Shown: positions 61,059-64,000 of the stretch, in pieces
Layout of the letters: each line of letters starts with the position of its first letter
Position numbering within the stretch: position 1 is the first letter of the stretch
Assembly: GCF_023498005.1 (NCBI RefSeq)
Contig: NZ_CP097289.1
Location: 3,348,001 to 3,412,000, forward strand
DNA: 64,000 nucleotides
Direction of reading: 5' to 3'
DNA from: Streptomyces durmitorensis
GTDB taxonomy: Bacteria > Actinomycetota > Actinomycetes > Streptomycetales > Streptomycetaceae
Notes under the pieces: model-generated
What the model was told of the DNA's origin: nothing
Databases searched by the model: none
What the model saw: the letters and a program-made list of their open reading frames with translations, nothing else
Program-made: the position numbers and the translations under genes

Positions 61059-61421
61059 ATGTCCCTTCGGCCCACCGCGACCAGGACCCGGCTCGGCATA
61101 CTCGCCGCCGGCGGCGCGCTCGCAGCCCTCACCGTCACCGGCCCCGCCTTCGCGGCCGACGACACGAGCGCGGGCAGCCACCCGCACATCTACAAGGGCC
61201 GCGTCACGGCCAAGACGGGACTGCTGCTGCGCACCGCCCCCACCCGGGGCAGCCACGTGATCCGCAGCGTGCCGTACGGCAAGATCGTCTCGATCTACTG
61301 CAAGACGACCGGCGACCACGTGCAGGGCAACAACCGCTGGTACCTGCTCACCAACGGCACCTGGGCATGGGGTGCCGCGCACTACATCGCGAACATCGGG
61401 CCCGCACCGCGCTGGTGCTGA
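61059..61421 (+). CDS. Secreted SH3-domain protein
   Basis: A 120-residue protein with a Sec signal peptide (1-30, ending in AFAADD) and a bacterial SH3 domain (about 43-105: VTAKTGLLLRTAPTRGSHVI, VPYGKIVSIYCK). These domains bind cell-wall components. It has two Cys residues that may form a disulphide. ATG 61059 has AGAGGAGG five bases upstream. The RodA gene follows 63 bases later. Confidence 0.88.
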   Translation: MSLRPTATRTRLGILAAGGALAALTVTGPAFAADDTSAGSHPHIYKGRVTAKTGLLLRTAPTRGSHVIRSVPYGKIVSIYCKTTGDHVQGNNRWYLLTNGTWAWGAAHYIANIGPAPRWC

Positions 61422-61484
61422 CGCACCACAAGCACACGGTGACATAAACGGACATTGAGGCCTATCGCTTGCTACGTTCCGGGC

Positions 61485-62849
61485 ATGACCGGAACAGCAG
61501 CGGCGCCCCCGTCCGTCCCCGCTGTTCGCGTACCCCGGCGCCGTGGCACCGAAGTCGCCCTGATCGTCGTGGCCGTCCTTCTCTCGGTCTACGGCTACTG
61601 CGACGTCGGCCTCGCCAAGAACGGCACCGTCCCGCCCGGCGCCGCAGGTTACGGCGCCGGGCTCGGCGTGCTCGCGCTCCTGGCCCATCTCGCGGTCCGC
61701 TTCCGCGCGCCGTACGCCGATCCGCTGCTCCTGCCGATCGCCGTGCTCCTCAACGGCCTGGGACTCGTCCTGATCTACCGGCTCGACCTGGAGACCCCCG
61801 GGGACGAGGCGGCGCCCACGCAACTCGTCTGGTCCACCGTCGGCGTGGCGCTCTTCATCGGCGTCGTGGTCCTGCTGCGCGACCACCGGGTGCTCCAGCG
61901 ATACGCGTACATCTGCGTCGTCACCGCGCTTGTCCTGATGATCGTGCCGATCTTCTTCCCGGCCGTGAACGGCGCCCGGATCTGGATCAGGATCGGCGGA
62001 TTCTCCATCCAGCCCGGTGAGTTCGCGAAGATCCTGCTCGCGATCTTCTTCGCCAGCTATCTCTCCGCCAACCGCAACGCGCTGGCCTACACCGGCCGCA
62101 CGGTCTGGAAGCTGACCAAGCTCCAGCTGCCGACCGGCCGCGTGCTCGGGCCGATCGTCGCGATCTGGCTCCTGAGCGTCGGGGTCCTGGTCCTCGAACG
62201 GGACCTCGGCACCTCGCTGCTCTTCTTCGGCCTCTTCGTGATCCTGCTGTACGTCGCCACCGGGCGCACCGGCTGGATCGCCGTCGGCCTGGTGCTCGCC
62301 GGGGTCGGGGCGTACACGGTGGGCTCGCTCGAACCCCATGTGCACAGCCGCGTCGAGGACTGGCTGCACCCCTTCGCCTCCATCGACGCGGGCGAGGGGC
62401 CCAACCAACTGGCCCAGTCCCTCTTCGCGTTCGCGGCCGGCGGGATGCTCGGCACCGGGCTCGGCCTCGGGCACTCCATCCTCATCGGCTTCGCCGCCAA
62501 GTCCGACTTCATCCTGGCGACGGCGGGCGAGGAGCTGGGCCTCGCGGGCCTGACGGCGATCTTCCTTCTCTACGCACTCCTGGTGGAGCGCGGCTACCGC
62601 GCCGGGCTCGCGCTGCGGGACGCCTTCGGGCGGCTGCTCGCGGTCGGGCTCGCCTCGATCGTCGCGCTCCAGGTGTTCGTGATCGCGGGCGGCGTGAGCG
62701 GGCTCATCCCGCTGACCGGCATGGCGATGCCGTTCCTCGCGCAGGGCGGCTCGTCGGTCGTCACCAACTGGATCATCGTGGCGCTGCTCATCCGGCTCAG
62801 CGACTCGGCGCGCGGCCAGCCGGTCGGCCCACCGAAGGAGGACGCGTGA
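61485..62849 (+). CDS. FtsW/RodA/SpoVE-family peptidoglycan glycosyltransferase
   Basis: A 454-residue SEDS protein with about twelve membrane helices that polymerises lipid II. Family motifs include NGARIWIRIGGFSIQPGEFAK (given here only in part: FSIQPGEFAK), DLGTSLLFFG with the catalytic Asp and GLIPLTGMAMPFLAQGG. ATG 61485 lies seven bases after TACGTT and has no ribosome site, so it appears leaderless. The PBP gene overlaps its stop by GTGA. Confidence 0.95.
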   Translation: MTGTAAAPPSVPAVRVPRRRGTEVALIVVAVLLSVYGYCDVGLAKNGTVPPGAAGYGAGLGVLALLAHLAVRFRAPYADPLLLPIAVLLNGLGLVLIYRLDLETPGDEAAPTQLVWSTVGVALFIGVVVLLRDHRVLQRYAYICVVTALVLMIVPIFFPAVNGARIWIRIGGFSIQPGEFAKILLAIFFASYLSANRNALAYTGRTVWKLTKLQLPTGRVLGPIVAIWLLSVGVLVLERDLGTSLLFFGLFVILLYVATGRTGWIAVGLVLAGVGAYTVGSLEPHVHSRVEDWLHPFASIDAGEGPNQLAQSLFAFAAGGMLGTGLGLGHSILIGFAAKSDFILATAGEELGLAGLTAIFLLYALLVERGYRAGLALRDAFGRLLAVGLASIVALQVFVIAGGVSGLIPLTGMAMPFLAQGGSSVVTNWIIVALLIRLSDSARGQPVGPPKEDA

Positions 62850-64000
62850 CCAGGTACATCCGGCACGCCGCCGCGTTCTGCGCGCTGCTCCTCATCGCCC
62901 TCCTTGTGAACGCGACCCGCGTCCAGGTCGTGCAGTCCGGGCACTTCGACGACAACCCCGCCAACCGCCGCCAGGCCATCGCCCGCTTCGGCCAGCCGCG
63001 CGGCGACATCATGGTCGAAGGACGCGCGGTGACCGGCTCCCAGGACACCGGGGAGCAGCTCCGCTATGAACGGACGTACAAGAACGGCCCGTTGTACGCC
63101 CCGGTGACCGGCTACGCCTCGCAGGTCTACGGCACGACCTTCCTGGAGAACGCCGAGGACGACATCCTCTCCGGCACCGACCCGATGCTCGCCCCGCTCC
63201 CCCTGTGGAACGACATCAGCCGCGCCCAGAACCCCGGCGGCAAGGTGCGGACCACGATCAGGGCGGCGGCGCAGCAGGCCGCGTACGCCGGGCTCGGCGG
63301 CAAGAAGGGGGCGGTGGCCGCGATCGAGCCGTCGACCGGGAAGATCCTCGCCCTGGTCAGCACCCCTTCGTACGATCCCGAGCGGCTCTCGGGCACCAGT
63401 GGGTCGGTGGCGCGGTCCTGGGCGGCGCTGAACGCCAGCGCCGACAAGCCGATGCTGAACCGCGCGATCCGCCAGACGTATCCGCCCGGTTCGACCTTCA
63501 AGGTGGTGACGGCGGCGGCGGCCCTGGACGCGGGCACGGTCACGGACCTGGACGCCGCCACGAAGTCGCCGAGCCCCTACACGCTGCCCGGCACGAGCAC
63601 GCAGCTGACGAACGAGGTCGACGGCTGTACGAACGCGACCCTGCGCTATGCCTTCGAGTGGTCCTGCAACACGGTCTTCGCCAAGCTGGGCGCGGACACC
63701 GGCCTGGGCGACATGCTGGGCACGGCACGGAACTTCGGCTTCAACGACAGCGGCCTGAAGATCCCGTCGTCGGTGGCGGCGAGCAACTTCGACACCGCGA
63801 TGGACGACGCACAGCTGGCACTCTCCTCGATCGGCCAGTACGACACGAGGGCGACTCCGCTCCAGATGGCGATGGTCTCGGCGGCGGTGGCCAACGGCGG
63901 CCAGGTCGAGTCCCCGCACCTGGTGGACGAGACCACGACGGACGACGGCGACGTGGTGGAGAACACCGGCAACCACTCCCTCCACCAGGCGATGAACCCG
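62846..64000 (+). CDS. Class B penicillin-binding protein (partial, runs off the window)
   Basis: The first 385 residues of a transpeptidase that cross-links peptidoglycan with its RodA partner. A single N-terminal membrane helix (about 7-24) is followed by a dimerisation domain and the transpeptidase domain with STFK (216-219, Ser216 nucleophile) and SCN (273-275). The KTG motif lies beyond the end. The GTG start overlaps the rodA-like stop. In S. coelicolor a similar pair is known near ku, from memory. Confidence 0.94.
   Translation, partial: MTRYIRHAAAFCALLLIALLVNATRVQVVQSGHFDDNPANRRQAIARFGQPRGDIMVEGRAVTGSQDTGEQLRYERTYKNGPLYAPVTGYASQVYGTTFLENAEDDILSGTDPMLAPLPLWNDISRAQNPGGKVRTTIRAAAQQAAYAGLGGKKGAVAAIEPSTGKILALVSTPSYDPERLSGTSGSVARSWAALNASADKPMLNRAIRQTYPPGSTFKVVTAAAALDAGTVTDLDAATKSPSPYTLPGTSTQLTNEVDGCTNATLRYAFEWSCNTVFAKLGADTGLGDMLGTARNFGFNDSGLKIPSSVAASNFDTAMDDAQLALSSIGQYDTRATPLQMAMVSAAVANGGQVESPHLVDETTTDDGDVVENTGNHSLHQAMNP

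Overview
The window is high-GC actinobacterial chromosome, almost certainly Streptomyces. It has dense genes with strong third-position GC bias, many GTG and TTG starts, several apparently leaderless genes, a PduO-type adenosyltransferase, NucS, an F420/flavin luciferase-like oxidoreductase, and a ChiS/ChiR/ChiC chitinase module with the Streptomyces 12-bp chitinase direct repeats. From memory, gene order follows the S. coelicolor segment around nucS (SCO5388), chiC (SCO5376), the atp operon, rho (SCO5357), ku (SCO5309) and ligD (SCO5308), read in the opposite direction. This match was not checked by search. The two window ends cut an unidentified gene (left) and a penicillin-binding protein gene (right).

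Layout. 1-5.5 kb: an ABC exporter, a zinc-ribbon protein, a luciferase-like oxidoreductase, an SCO5389-like protein and the mismatch endonuclease NucS. 5.5-9.6 kb: a large membrane-anchored NTPase with a Thr/Pro extracellular tail, a STAS antagonist and 3-hydroxybutyryl-CoA dehydrogenase. 9.7-13.2 kb: a TetR regulator divergent from a drug-type ABC exporter, then cobalamin adenosyltransferase convergent with a membrane protein; their stop codons interlock. 13.3-17.3 kb: ChiS/ChiR and the secreted chitinase ChiC.

17.3-36.2 kb is a long minus-strand housekeeping block, given here from the 5' end: rho, an LCP cell-wall ligase, rpmE, prfA, prmC, Sua5-type tRNA modification, an LMW-phosphatase relative, glyA, a WecA-type transferase, atpI, atpBEFHAGDC and a DUF2550 protein. 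It joins translation termination, envelope glycan priming and F1Fo ATP synthase. 36.6-42.8 kb holds thrB, thrC, hom, lysA and an ArgS-like protein without a catalytic domain, that is the aspartate-family amino-acid cluster. A receiver-only regulator and tRNA-Arg(CCG) follow.

43.8-53 kb looks accessory. It contains a small membrane protein divergent from a HEAT-repeat protein, a NarL-type two-component pair, two DksA/TraR-like zinc fingers, a short actin/MreB-like protein, an Rv1733c-like membrane protein, a DUF1254 protein and a cysteine-free L31 paralogue. 53.3-56.2 kb carries bacterial NHEJ: Ku divergent from a LigD polymerase and a separate ATP-dependent ligase. 56.2-64 kb holds an NTF2/SnoaL-like gene behind a striking paired operator, a NERD protein, a class F sortase set, a lipoprotein-kinase pair without a response regulator, an SH3 secreted protein, and a RodA/PBP pair for peptidoglycan synthesis.

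Most notable: the paired 17-bp inverted operators at 56218-56289; the LMW-phosphatase whose nucleophilic Cys is Ser; the catalytic-domain-less ArgS homologue; the hairpin that buries the Shine-Dalgarno of the alternative L31; the 92-bp nested inverted repeat at 53117-53208; and the zinc-finger/actin-like/Rv1733c cluster.
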